NCBI GenBank assembly: GCA_937890595.1
Contig: CALADM010000035.1
Span: 1-64,000, forward strand
Source: CAJMNU01 sp905214855
Lineage (GTDB): Bacteria; Bacillota; Clostridia; Lachnospirales; Lachnospiraceae
Direction of reading: 5' to 3'
Length of the DNA stretch: 64,000 nucleotides
Below the pieces are notes generated by a model, which saw nothing but the letters and a program-made list of their open reading frames with translations, did not search any database and was not told where the DNA came from. Made by a program: the position numbers and the translations under genes. Position 1 is the stretch's first letter; every line of letters begins with the position of its first letter. Positions 8,403 to 16,164 of the stretch are shown piece after piece.

Positions 8403-10055
8403 TTATTCCACAGAAATCATATAATAATAAATTGGCTGACCGCCATAATGCAATTCCACATCACAAAAATCAAACATTTCCTGTGCTTTTTCCAGAATTT
8501 TCTGTGCTTCTTCTTCTGGTACATCAGCTCCATAATATAACGTGATCAGCTCGGACTCATCATCCACCATTGCCTTCAATGCGCTCAATGTTGTCTCTTC
8601 CACTGACTGAGTGACTGACAAAATACCACGATCTCCCAATGCCATAATGTCATTTTCATGAATTTCCACACCATCAATATTGGTATTACGCACTGCATAT
8701 GTGATCTGACCTGTCTTGACACGGCTCATCTCTACTTTCATCAACTCCAGATTCTCTTCCGGAGAAAGATTCGGCATAAAATTGATCATCGCACAAATTC
8801 CCTGTGGGACTGTCTTAGACGGAACTACCAGAATCTTTTTGTCTTCCACAAGATACTTTGCCTGCTCTGCTGCCAAGATAATATTCTTGTTATTTGGGAA
8901 AATAAAGATGGTATCTGCATTGACTGTCTGGATCGCATTTACCATATCTTCTGTACTTGGATTCATAGTCTGTCCGCCCTCGATCAAGCAGTCTGCTCCA
9001 ATACCCTTAAAAATCTCACTTAATCCTGCACCTGCAGATACAGCGATAAATCCATATGGCTTACGTGGCTCTTCTTTTTTCTCTTTTGCAAGTTTTTCTG
9101 CTTCTTTGATCAGCTTTTCTTCATGTTCCTCACGCATATTGTCTACTTTCATACGTGAAAGAGAACCATATGTCAACGCTTTCTCAAATGCAAGACCTGG
9201 ATGGTTTGTATGCACATGCACTTTTACAATATCATCATCAGAAACAACCACGACACAATCTCCGATAGACTCCAAATATCCCTTAAATTCTATCTCTGTA
9301 TCCTCGTTATATTCTTTTTCCACATTGATGATAAACTCCGTACAATATCCAAAACGGATATCAAACGGCTCTGATTCCACTGTCTTCGCTGTTGTAACTG
9401 CTGGTTTTGGCTCTACTTCCACATCAAGTGAAATCTCTTTTCCAAGGAAAGCATCATATGCTCCCTTTACAACCTGCATCAGACCCTGACCACCGGAATC
9501 CACAACACCAGCCTGTTTGAGCACTGGAAGCATCTCTGGAGTCTGGCTTAATACAAAATCTCCATGTTCGATCACGCGACCTATAAAGTCTTCCATACTG
9601 TCTGTCTCAGTCACAAGTTCCATTGCCTTATCAGACATTCCCTTGGCAACCGTCAGGATTGTTCCTTCCTTCGGCTTCATGACTGCCTTATATGCAGTCT
9701 CTGTCGCACGTACCAGCGCATTTGCCAAAGTTGTGATATCCATACTGTCTGTCTCGCGTATTTCCTTGGTAAAACCTCTAAATAACTGAGACAGGATAAC
9801 ACCGGAGTTTCCTCTTGCACCACGCAGAGAACCAGAAGAAATTGCCTTGGCAAGACTTGCCATATCTGGATTCTCAATAGCCGCAACCTCTTTTGCTGCT
9901 GCCATGATCGTCATTGTCATATTTGTTCCTGTATCTCCATCCGGTACAGGGAATACGTTTAACTCATTGATCCATTCTTTCTTTGCTTCCAGACTCTTCG
10001 CAGCCGCCAGAAACATCTTCTGGAGCGTAGACGCGTCAATCCTATTCTTATCCAC
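8403..10055 (-). CDS. fakA: Fatty acid kinase ATP-binding subunit FakA (YloV, DAK2 domain)
   Basis: Phosphorylates fatty acids carried by a FakB (DegV-family) partner, feeding exogenous or recycled fatty acids into phospholipid synthesis. The 550-residue protein has the N-terminal DhaL-like kinase domain with NVFPVPDGDTGTNM (33-46), whose Asp residues bind Mg-ATP, then SGSLRGARGNSGVILSQ, and the long C-terminal FakA domain. The start codon is GTG at 10053-10055, preceded by AAGGAGG at 8 bases. It follows the Asp23-like gene by 13 bases, as in the B. subtilis yloU-yloV pair. No fakB (DegV) gene is in this window. Confidence 0.93.
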   Translation of the reverse strand: MDKNRIDASTLQKMFLAAAKSLEAKKEWINELNVFPVPDGDTGTNMTMTIMAAAKEVAAIENPDMASLAKAISSGSLRGARGNSGVILSQLFRGFTKEIRETDSMDITTLANALVRATETAYKAVMKPKEGTILTVAKGMSDKAMELVTETDSMEDFIGRVIEHGDFVLSQTPEMLPVLKQAGVVDSGGQGLMQVVKGAYDAFLGKEISLDVEVEPKPAVTTAKTVESEPFDIRFGYCTEFIINVEKEYNEDTEIEFKGYLESIGDCVVVVSDDDIVKVHVHTNHPGLAFEKALTYGSLSRMKVDNMREEHEEKLIKEAEKLAKEKKEEPRKPYGFIAVSAGAGLSEIFKGIGADCLIEGGQTMNPSTEDMVNAIQTVNADTIFIFPNNKNIILAAEQAKYLVEDKKILVVPSKTVPQGICAMINFMPNLSPEENLELMKVEMSRVKTGQITYAVRNTNIDGVEIHENDIMALGDRGILSVTQSVEETTLSALKAMVDDESELITLYYGADVPEEEAQKILEKAQEMFDFCDVELHYGGQPIYYYMISVE

Positions 10056-10068
10056 AGGTGGTTCCTCC

Positions 10069-10425
10069 TTAATCTATCACTCTCACACCTTCAACGTAGA
10101 TATTGATCTTTTCTACATCCAGACCGGTGAATTTCTCTAATTTGTACTTTACATTCTCAATCAGATTATCTGCTACTGCACAGATACTGACACCATATGC
10201 AACAATTACATGGAATTCCAACTGAATCTTATTTTCATTCAATGATACTGTAATCCCATGTGTCAGGCTTTCTTTGCGTAGTAGCTTGACCAAACCATCC
10301 TTCATGCTGATAGCCGCCATTCCCACAATTCCAAAACATTCTACAGCCACAGTACCTGCGTATCTGGCAATTACTTCTGAATCAATTTGAATCTGCCCTA
10401 ACTGGTTATTGATTCGCCCCTTCAT
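10069..10425 (-). CDS. Asp23/Gls24 family envelope stress protein (YloU-like)
   Basis: Small cytosolic protein of the Asp23/DUF322 family, some members of which associate with the membrane and respond to envelope stress; exact role unknown. The 118-residue product has the family pattern: GQIQIDSEVIARYAGTVAVE at the start and HVIVAYGVSICAVADN in the middle, ending in a helix with INIYVEGVRV. The ATG at 10425 follows GGAGGT. It is co-transcribed with fakA, a pairing conserved in Firmicutes, and is divergent from rpmB, again as in other genomes. Confidence 0.9.
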   Translation of the reverse strand: MKGRINNQLGQIQIDSEVIARYAGTVAVECFGIVGMAAISMKDGLVKLLRKESLTHGITVSLNENKIQLEFHVIVAYGVSICAVADNLIENVKYKLEKFTGLDVEKINIYVEGVRVID

Positions 10426-10568
10426 GCACTTACCTCCATTTCAAAATGAACGTCAAATGGATTCTTGAGCAGTCTCCCCCCAAGTTTTGTAATTTGACAT
10501 ATATTTTCCTATACTTCAAACATTTTACCATAGAAAATAAAAAAAAGAAATATTTTTTTATATTTTAC

Positions 10569-10597
10569 TTGCAAAATATCAATTCTTCTGCTATCAT
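10569..10597 (+). promoter_or_regulatory. Sigma-A promoter of rpmB
   Basis: TTGCAA (10569-10574), 17-base spacer, TATCAT (10592-10597), about 50 bases before the rpmB start on plus. Confidence 0.65.
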
Positions 10598-10646
10598 ACA
10601 TATGTTGTGGTTTTTAAGCCCAATTTTAAGTAAGGAGGTGCAAGTG

Positions 10647-10832
10647 ATGGCTAAATGTGCAATCTGTGAAAAAGCTGCTCACTTCGGAAATAACGTGAGC
10701 CATTCCCATAGACGTTCTAACGCTATTTGGAAAGCAAATGTAAAATCTGTAAAAGTGAAAGTAAACGGCGGTGCTAAGAAGATGTACGTATGTACTTCCT
10801 GCTTGAGATCCGGTTTAGTTGAAAGAGCTTAA
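10647..10832 (+). CDS. rpmB: 50S ribosomal protein L28
   Basis: Structural protein of the large ribosomal subunit. The 61-residue protein begins MAKCAICEK and contains the SHRRSNAIWKAN block and C-terminal VCTSCLRSG. Cysteines at 4, 7, 49 and 52 make this the zinc-binding (C+) form; bacteria with zinc-independent paralogues lack them. The frame runs 66 codons further upstream, but AAGGAGG 8 bases ahead of the ATG at 10647 and the L28 N-terminus settle the start. It is a single-gene unit with its own promoter and terminator, divergent from asp23-fakA. Confidence 0.97.
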   Translation: MAKCAICEKAAHFGNNVSHSHRRSNAIWKANVKSVKVKVNGGAKKMYVCTSCLRSGLVERA

Positions 10833-10843
10833 TTTGATTTTTT

Positions 10844-10879
10844 ACCCCCTGAGATTCTAAAGATATCAGGGGGTTTTTT
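10844..10879 (+). terminator. Rho-independent terminator of rpmB
   Basis: An 8-bp CCCCCTGA/TCAGGGGG stem (10845-10852 with 10866-10873) followed by six T residues (10874-10879), starting 12 bases after the rpmB stop. Confidence 0.9.
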
Positions 10880-10910
10880 CTATCTTTTTATTTTTACTTT
10901 ATCTGCCAAG

Positions 10911-11048
10911 TCAGCAGCAGAACAGATTATATCCCAAAATTAAAATTCCGATAGTGATCAGCACCAACAAAAAGGTTTTTGGCAAGATCAACACAACTGT
11001 CATACCGATCCCACAGCAAAAACAGGCAAAGCCGCACACATGCCTCAT
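10911..11048 (-). CDS. Small Cys-rich membrane peptide (45 aa), unknown function
   Basis: I do not know a named family for this product. The 45-residue frame opens MRHVCGFACFCC, continues with a single strongly hydrophobic segment (about residues 13-41) and ends GYNLFCC. The two Cys clusters (5, 9, 11, 12 and 44, 45) flank the membrane span. The ATG at 11048 has GGGGG 6 bases upstream, good for this organism. It starts 83 bases after the stop of gerW on the same strand and converges on rpmB. Coding status rests on the ribosome site, the membrane-protein composition, and the clean fit in an otherwise empty gap; a spore or germination role is only inferred from the neighbour. Confidence 0.6.
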   Translation of the reverse strand: MRHVCGFACFCCGIGMTVVLILPKTFLLVLITIGILILGYNLFCC

Positions 11049-11131
11049 GTCATTCCCCCATCTTACAGGTTCTAACATTAGTATATGCATACGGCTCCTT
11101 CTTTAGTCCCTATCTATTTTTCCACTGTCTT

Positions 11132-11554
11132 TTATGCATTTTTCTGCTGATCTTCTGATTTAGATTCCTTTAAAATATCATTTGCAGCATCCATTGCCTC
11201 AGATGTAATATCATCCGCCTTAGAAGCCACAAACTTATTTACCAAATCCGGAACCATATCCAATACCTTAGAGACAGTATCTTGATTTTTTACACTGACT
11301 AATTTTGTCATTCCATTTTGAATGACAAGAACAGCAGATGGTGTCATTTTGGCACTCATCCCACCTCCTCCATTATTCTTTTTTGCATTGTCACAAAAAG
11401 AACCTGCTGCCATTCCAAAAGACACATCAATCAAAGGTAAAATGATAGTATCTCCCACATAAACTGGTTCTCCGACAACCGTTTTTGATGACACAAAATT
11501 TTCCATCCCCTGAAAAAGGGATCTTACTTCTGTACTAAAATCATTTTCAGCCAT
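11132..11554 (-). CDS. GerW family sporulation protein (YtfJ-like)
   Basis: Member of the GerW/YtfJ family; in Bacillus the gene is expressed in the forespore and affects spore germination. The 140-residue protein has the family start with a short helix (VRSLFQGMENF), the strand block GEPVYVGDTIILPLIDVSFG (about 28-47), a Gly-rich turn NNGGGGMSAKM and then PSAVLVI. AAAGGAG lies 9 bases before the ATG. It is 14 bases downstream of a DUF2953 gene; the same pair is ytfI-ytfJ in B. subtilis, which strengthens both calls. The C-terminal Lys/Glu-rich tail is unremarkable. Confidence 0.9.
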   Translation of the reverse strand: MAENDFSTEVRSLFQGMENFVSSKTVVGEPVYVGDTIILPLIDVSFGMAAGSFCDNAKKNNGGGGMSAKMTPSAVLVIQNGMTKLVSVKNQDTVSKVLDMVPDLVNKFVASKADDITSEAMDAANDILKESKSEDQQKNA

Positions 11555-11568
11555 CTCTATTTTCTCCT

Positions 11569-12561
11569 TTACGCAAGCATTTGCTTCCCAATTTTTCTCA
11601 GATTCTTGTCACAAACCAAACGTAGCACAAACACAAGCAGTGTGCCAAGGCGGATTCTTCCCTTAAAGTTTCCCTCTCCCTCCAGTATATTCTTATCGAA
11701 TATAGGTGTAACTTCTAACTGATCCCGATAGATTGAATACAACATTGCTATTATAGCTAAGACTTCTCCTGTTCTGGCAGGATCTTCAAAACCAAATGTC
11801 ACATTCCCCTGTGCTTTCTTAGGGATCACATGTAAAAATATCCTTTTCCCCTGTCTTGCCAACAAAAAACCGGTTGCCTGATTTTCTTTAGATGTCAAGA
11901 AATGGTATGCTTTCAAAACAACTCGCTTCTTTTCTTCCCATGACTGTAAAAACTGCCTCAGTTTTCCTCTCCAATATTCTTTTTGTTTGAAAAACCATGT
12001 TTTTATACGTTCCCACCGTGTTTTTAAAGCTACTTCTTTCCTCTTATGTGATTCCTGCAAAACATCTCTATGAACCAGTTGCTCTTTCGGTTGATCTTCC
12101 TGTTTCTCTTCTTTGATATATATGTCTTTTTTTATATCCGCCCCCTCAGGTTCTTTCCATAAAGGTTTTTCCTGAACATTCCCCTGATCGCTTGAGGTAT
12201 ACACTGATTTTCTATCCTCTTTTTGCTCGTTTTGTTTTCTTTGCTCTGTTTGCTCAGTTTTTACTTTTATCTCCACTTTTTCTGTATCATTTCCTGCCTG
12301 TGCTGTTTTAGCAGGATGAACAGAAATCCTAAAGAACTGGAGTCCTGTTTTCCAGCCCTCTTCATACTCTGCATGAAGCGAAAACAGATGTAAAAGCCAT
12401 GTGAGCCGTATTTTTGCCTGTACCTTTTCGTGATAAGATACCCAAACCTGATATCTCAATGGTACAAGCAGAATGAGAAGGCACAGCAACAGCAAAATTC
12501 CTAAAACACTAAGCAGTAAGATCCCTATGATTTTTACGATCAGCCCTATTATATGCAGCAT
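11569..12561 (-). CDS. DUF2953 domain-containing membrane protein (YtfI-like)
   Basis: Membrane-anchored protein of unknown biochemical function that travels with GerW. The product (330 residues) has one or two N-terminal hydrophobic helices (about 5-35) followed by a short strand-rich segment with VPLRYQVWVSYH, a long Lys/Glu/Gln-rich low-complexity linker (about 95-175), and the C-terminal DUF2953 region with DPARTGEVLAIIAMLYSI and a final GTLLVFVLRLV segment. A GTG two codons earlier is possible; the ATG at 12561 has AGGAGGG at 9 bases. The linker is lower in complexity than its neighbours but is in frame and uninterrupted. Confidence 0.82.
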   Translation of the reverse strand: MLHIIGLIVKIIGILLLSVLGILLLLCLLILLVPLRYQVWVSYHEKVQAKIRLTWLLHLFSLHAEYEEGWKTGLQFFRISVHPAKTAQAGNDTEKVEIKVKTEQTEQRKQNEQKEDRKSVYTSSDQGNVQEKPLWKEPEGADIKKDIYIKEEKQEDQPKEQLVHRDVLQESHKRKEVALKTRWERIKTWFFKQKEYWRGKLRQFLQSWEEKKRVVLKAYHFLTSKENQATGFLLARQGKRIFLHVIPKKAQGNVTFGFEDPARTGEVLAIIAMLYSIYRDQLEVTPIFDKNILEGEGNFKGRIRLGTLLVFVLRLVCDKNLRKIGKQMLA

Positions 12562-12579
12562 AGACACCTTCCCTCCTGA

Positions 12580-12885
12580 TCATACAAAATACTTCTGTAT
12601 CTCAAATCCTCCAGTCTTTTTGTACACATCAGCTATAATTCTCCCTGCAGTCTCCATCGCTTCCTCTTTCCCTGCTGCAATTCCAAGAATATATAGATCT
12701 TTCTCCTTGTACCATTTTGTCAAGAGCATATAAGACGGATATATGTCAAGTAAAGCATTCCCATTTTCTGTCAGAGTAATCACATAGGCATCTTTTTGCA
12801 GTTTCTGATACCGTATCTTAGAAATCAGTGGATATCTCTTTTTCTTTGCCATCTCCCCCACATATAAATGCTTATACCAGCGCAT
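12580..12885 (-). CDS. Conserved small protein of unknown function
   Basis: I do not recognise this family. The 101-residue basic, mixed alpha/beta protein has a Lys-rich segment (MAKKKRYPLISKIRYQKLQKD), a central strand region and a C-terminal helix AMETAGRIIADVYKKTGG. No signal peptide or membrane span is seen. The ATG at 12885 has GGAG 7 bases upstream; a GTG two codons earlier is less likely. It overlaps the stop of the 437-residue gene by 14 bases and precedes the DUF2953 gene by 18, so it is read with the GerW group. Confidence 0.75.
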   Translation of the reverse strand: MRWYKHLYVGEMAKKKRYPLISKIRYQKLQKDAYVITLTENGNALLDIYPSYMLLTKWYKEKDLYILGIAAGKEEAMETAGRIIADVYKKTGGFEIQKYFV

Positions 12886-14185
12886 CCTCACTCTCCATCA
12901 TATACTGGATCAAATTCATACAAGTTCCTTTTTCATATGGATCTGCACAGCTCTCCAAACTTCCCCTCACATATTGCTCGATCTCATTGATAGAATTGAA
13001 GAATACAGGGAGTCTGGAAAGTACATTTGCCATCAAAGCACGTGCAACCGGCTTTTGCATTCCTGAAAGGTTCTGTTGAAATTCCTCCAAAAATTGAGCC
13101 CCTTTTTGCATCACATAGACCTTATCTGCCTCTTCCTGCACACATTCCTCTCCTAATTCCGCAAATGGACTTCCTGATAACAAAAGAGTGATCAGCCTTC
13201 CTGTTTCTTTCCATTCTCCAGAAAGTTCTTTCAGCCACTGGCTTTCTCCCTGAAGATAGCGTTCATAGACTTCTTCCTGTTTTCCTTCCAAAAGAGAAAT
13301 TCGCTCTACCATGTTCTCCAATATAGACTCTATCTCTTCTGATTTCTCTCTTACACCTTGGTTCATATCCATCAAAAGCTCATAAAATAAAGAGTCTTCT
13401 GCCGCATCCACCATCACATTTTTCTGTGTTAATACAAGGATTGTCAAATTGTTTACCAGCTCCTGCAAACTCAGGCAGATACTACATTCTTCTTCTATAT
13501 AGTCAATCGCCAGTTTAAGAACCCCTTCTAAACGATGGTATTCTTCTGCATCCATCTCTTTATAATCTGCTTTTTTAAACTGGACAAGCAACTCAAACAG
13601 ATTTGGATACTCTGTCTCAAGTTCTTTTGGCATATCCATCATGGAAGTGGTTTTGAGAAGGTAAAAAACAGTTTCAAGAGAGCTTTTGTCAGAACCTGTA
13701 TAAGCAGACAATCCTTCCTGTACTAAAGCTGCAAACTTATTTTTAGTAAGACGGATTGGAAGTTCTCCTACTACCTCTTGGATTTTCTGGTTCATAAGCA
13801 TATTATCTTTTGAGCCTGTAATATATGCCATAACCTTTCGAGTAAACTGTTCTTCCTCTTCTAAAAGAAGAACATCCTCACGAAAACGTCCCTCCAGATG
13901 ATTCAGGACACTTTCATAGATCTGAAAACAGTCTGTATACATGGTAATACGTTCCATCTGCTTTTTAATCTCTTCTCTGAATGCAAGAACTTCATCCTTT
14001 TGCAGTTTCTGCTCTAAGAAATCAAAGATCATCTGATGCATTTTTGTATCTAATTTTTCCATCTGCTCAGAGTGCTTTCTTGATTTCTCTACTTCCTCAC
14101 AGTACATATAGTCATCTAAAATCAGCCTTGTATAGGCATAGCGATATGCCAGAGAAAGCTGTTTTTTATTCATATGCTCGTTCAC
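12872..14185 (-). CDS. Large alpha-helical protein of unknown function
   Basis: I do not recognise this 437-residue protein. It is acidic, Glu/Leu/Met-rich and predicted all-helical, with coiled-coil-like stretches around residues 30-125 and 270-330. There is no signal peptide, no membrane span and no nucleotide-binding motif. The start is a GTG at 14183-14185 with AAAGGGG at 9 bases; the next ATG lies too far from any site. It begins 30 bases after cinA and overlaps the next gene by 14 bases, so it may be the first or a middle gene of the GerW-type cluster. A cytosolic structural or scaffolding role is possible but unproven. Confidence 0.75.
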   Translation of the reverse strand: MNEHMNKKQLSLAYRYAYTRLILDDYMYCEEVEKSRKHSEQMEKLDTKMHQMIFDFLEQKLQKDEVLAFREEIKKQMERITMYTDCFQIYESVLNHLEGRFREDVLLLEEEEQFTRKVMAYITGSKDNMLMNQKIQEVVGELPIRLTKNKFAALVQEGLSAYTGSDKSSLETVFYLLKTTSMMDMPKELETEYPNLFELLVQFKKADYKEMDAEEYHRLEGVLKLAIDYIEEECSICLSLQELVNNLTILVLTQKNVMVDAAEDSLFYELLMDMNQGVREKSEEIESILENMVERISLLEGKQEEVYERYLQGESQWLKELSGEWKETGRLITLLLSGSPFAELGEECVQEEADKVYVMQKGAQFLEEFQQNLSGMQKPVARALMANVLSRLPVFFNSINEIEQYVRGSLESCADPYEKGTCMNLIQYMMESEDALV

Positions 14186-14215
14186 TTTTCTAAACCCCTT
14201 TATATTTTCTCATTC

Positions 14216-15466
14216 CTATGCTTTATAATTTTCTATAACAGAACGCCGCAAAAGATCCAGCGCCTTCATGGTCGCTTGCTCGCGGATCTTTTCACGATTT
14301 CCCTTGAACTGATAACATTCTACTGCAACATGATCTTTCAGATAACATCCAATGTATACCAATCCCACTGGTTTTTCTTCTGTTCCACCATCCGGTCCTG
14401 CTATACCAGTGATCGATACACAGATATCACTATCCGCAGCCAATATACCTCCTGTTGCCATCTCCTTTGCCACCTGTTCACTGACTGCTCCATATTTCTT
14501 TAAAGTACTCTTGCTGACCTCAAGATTTTTTCTCTTTGCCTTATTAGAGTAAGTGATAAATCCCTCTTTATAGACATCAGATACACCAGCCACATTCACC
14601 AATTTTGCAGCCAGCATTCCACCTGTACAGGACTCTGCCGTAGAAACCGTCAGGTCATATTTCTTTAAAAGACGGACAACCGCCATTTCCAGAGTTTCTT
14701 CCTCTTTGGTCGTATAAATTGCCATCCCAAAACGATTTTTTAATTCCTTTACGATCGGCTTGATCTGTTTTTTTGCCTCTTCCTCGTTTGCTGCCTTGGC
14801 AGTTACACGCAAGTGTACTTCCCCAGTTTTTGCATATGGTGCAATGGTTGGATTTGTCTGCGCTTCGATCAGATCTTTTACCATGTCTGCCACCTGACTC
14901 TCTCCATATCCACAAATCTTTACCATCTGAGATACGATCGTCTGTGGCTGTCTGGAGGCAAGATACGGCATCACCTGTTTGGTAAACATAGGAATCAGTT
15001 CATTTGGTGGACCTGGAAGCAGAATTGCCGTTTTCTGATCTTTTTCCATTATCAATCCTGGAGCCATTCCATTTTCGTTGTCCAACACTTTACATCCTTC
15101 AGGAATCATTGCCTGTTTCCAGTTATTATCTGGGATTTCTTTATAAATACTGTTTTTAAAGAAATCTTCCAAACGCTCTCTCGTGTGCGGATCTTCCACC
15201 AAAGAATATCCCATCACTTCTGCACAGACTTCCTTGGTCAGATCATCCTCCGTAGGTCCAAGACCTCCAGTGATCACAACCACATCCGCACGTTTTAAAG
15301 CAGTTTCAAATGTTTCCTTCATCCGTTCTCTGTTGTCCCCAACTGTCACCTGATAATACACAGACAGACCAGCTGCTGCACACTTTTCTGCTAAAAAACG
15401 AGTATTTGTGTTTACAATGTTTCCAAGAAGTAATTCTGTACCAACTGATATTAATTCTACGACCAT
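14216..15466 (-). CDS. cinA: Competence/damage-inducible protein A (CinA) with nicotinamide-nucleotide amidase domain
   Basis: Two-domain protein of pyridine nucleotide salvage. The N-terminal molybdopterin-binding-like domain (about 1-170) carries GGLGPTEDDLTKE and acts as ADP-ribose pyrophosphatase in characterised homologues; the C-terminal CinA/PncC domain (about 255-412) has STAESCTGGM and the SITGIAGPDGG motif and deamidates NMN to nicotinate mononucleotide. Length of 416 residues matches full-length CinA. The ATG at 15466 sits 5 bases after GGAGG; the frame itself opens with TTG four codons earlier. It follows pgsA, the same order as pgsA-cinA in Bacillus, where recA comes next; recA is not here. 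Confidence 0.94.
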   Translation of the reverse strand: MVVELISVGTELLLGNIVNTNTRFLAEKCAAAGLSVYYQVTVGDNRERMKETFETALKRADVVVITGGLGPTEDDLTKEVCAEVMGYSLVEDPHTRERLEDFFKNSIYKEIPDNNWKQAMIPEGCKVLDNENGMAPGLIMEKDQKTAILLPGPPNELIPMFTKQVMPYLASRQPQTIVSQMVKICGYGESQVADMVKDLIEAQTNPTIAPYAKTGEVHLRVTAKAANEEEAKKQIKPIVKELKNRFGMAIYTTKEEETLEMAVVRLLKKYDLTVSTAESCTGGMLAAKLVNVAGVSDVYKEGFITYSNKAKRKNLEVSKSTLKKYGAVSEQVAKEMATGGILAADSDICVSITGIAGPDGGTEEKPVGLVYIGCYLKDHVAVECYQFKGNREKIREQATMKALDLLRRSVIENYKA

Positions 15467-15621
15467 AGTTTCCTCCAAATTATTGTAACATCCGATTCTT
15501 TTGTTTTTTCTCTGATTCTTCTGTCTAAACTTCCTTTGTTGGTTCTCCTGTTGCCATATAGAGTATCTTTTTTATTGTATTTTTCAATTTAGCGTATTGA
15601 TTTTGACAGATCTTTCTTCTA

Positions 15622-16164
15622 TCAGTGTTCCCCGTCTGTTAAGACATGAGCATTCTTCACCAGATAATCCAGTAGAGAAATCACTGTAAGAATAAGAGCC
15701 GCCCAAATAAAAAGTGTAGTAATCATATTCAATGCTTCAATTCTCACAATCAAAAGAATGACCATGATCATCTGAGACACTGTCTTAAATTTTCCCCAAT
15801 AACTTGCTGCGATCACAACTCCGTTATCCGAAGCAACAAGACGAAATCCACTAATGATAAACTCACGGCTGATAATAATGATAACCATCCATGCTGGCAG
15901 CTGTCCCAATTCCACAAAACATACCAATGCAGAACACACCAACAATTTATCTGCCAACGGGTCCATAAATTTACCAAAATTTGTTACCAGATTATATTTT
16001 CTTGCAATCTTCCCATCTAAAAGATCTGTAAGACTGGCTATAATAAAGATTGCTGTTGCCACAAAACGAAGAGTCTGGTTATTTCCTCCCTGCGCCAAGA
16101 GAGCTATTACAAAAAATGGAATCAAAATCACACGCAATATCGTTAGTTTATTCGGCAAATTCAT
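15622..16164 (-). CDS. pgsA: CDP-diacylglycerol--glycerol-3-phosphate 3-phosphatidyltransferase
   Basis: Integral membrane enzyme that makes phosphatidylglycerol phosphate from CDP-diacylglycerol and glycerol-3-phosphate, the committed step to anionic phospholipids. The 180-residue protein begins MNLPNKLTILR and has the CDP-alcohol phosphotransferase signature as DLLDGKIARK...GKFMDPLADK, with all the expected Asp and Gly residues; four or more membrane helices follow. The start at 16164 overlaps the end of rimO by 17 bases, with AGGAG 9 bases upstream, so the two are translationally close. The 155-base gap that follows, before cinA, holds no recognisable feature. Confidence 0.95.
   Translation of the reverse strand: MNLPNKLTILRVILIPFFVIALLAQGGNNQTLRFVATAIFIIASLTDLLDGKIARKYNLVTNFGKFMDPLADKLLVCSALVCFVELGQLPAWMVIIIISREFIISGFRLVASDNGVVIAASYWGKFKTVSQMIMVILLIVRIEALNMITTLFIWAALILTVISLLDYLVKNAHVLTDGEH

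Noticed and set aside
10446..10646. Long N-terminal extension of L28
   Set aside because: The region has the rpmB promoter and a good ribosome site right before the L28 ATG; L28 is about 61 residues.
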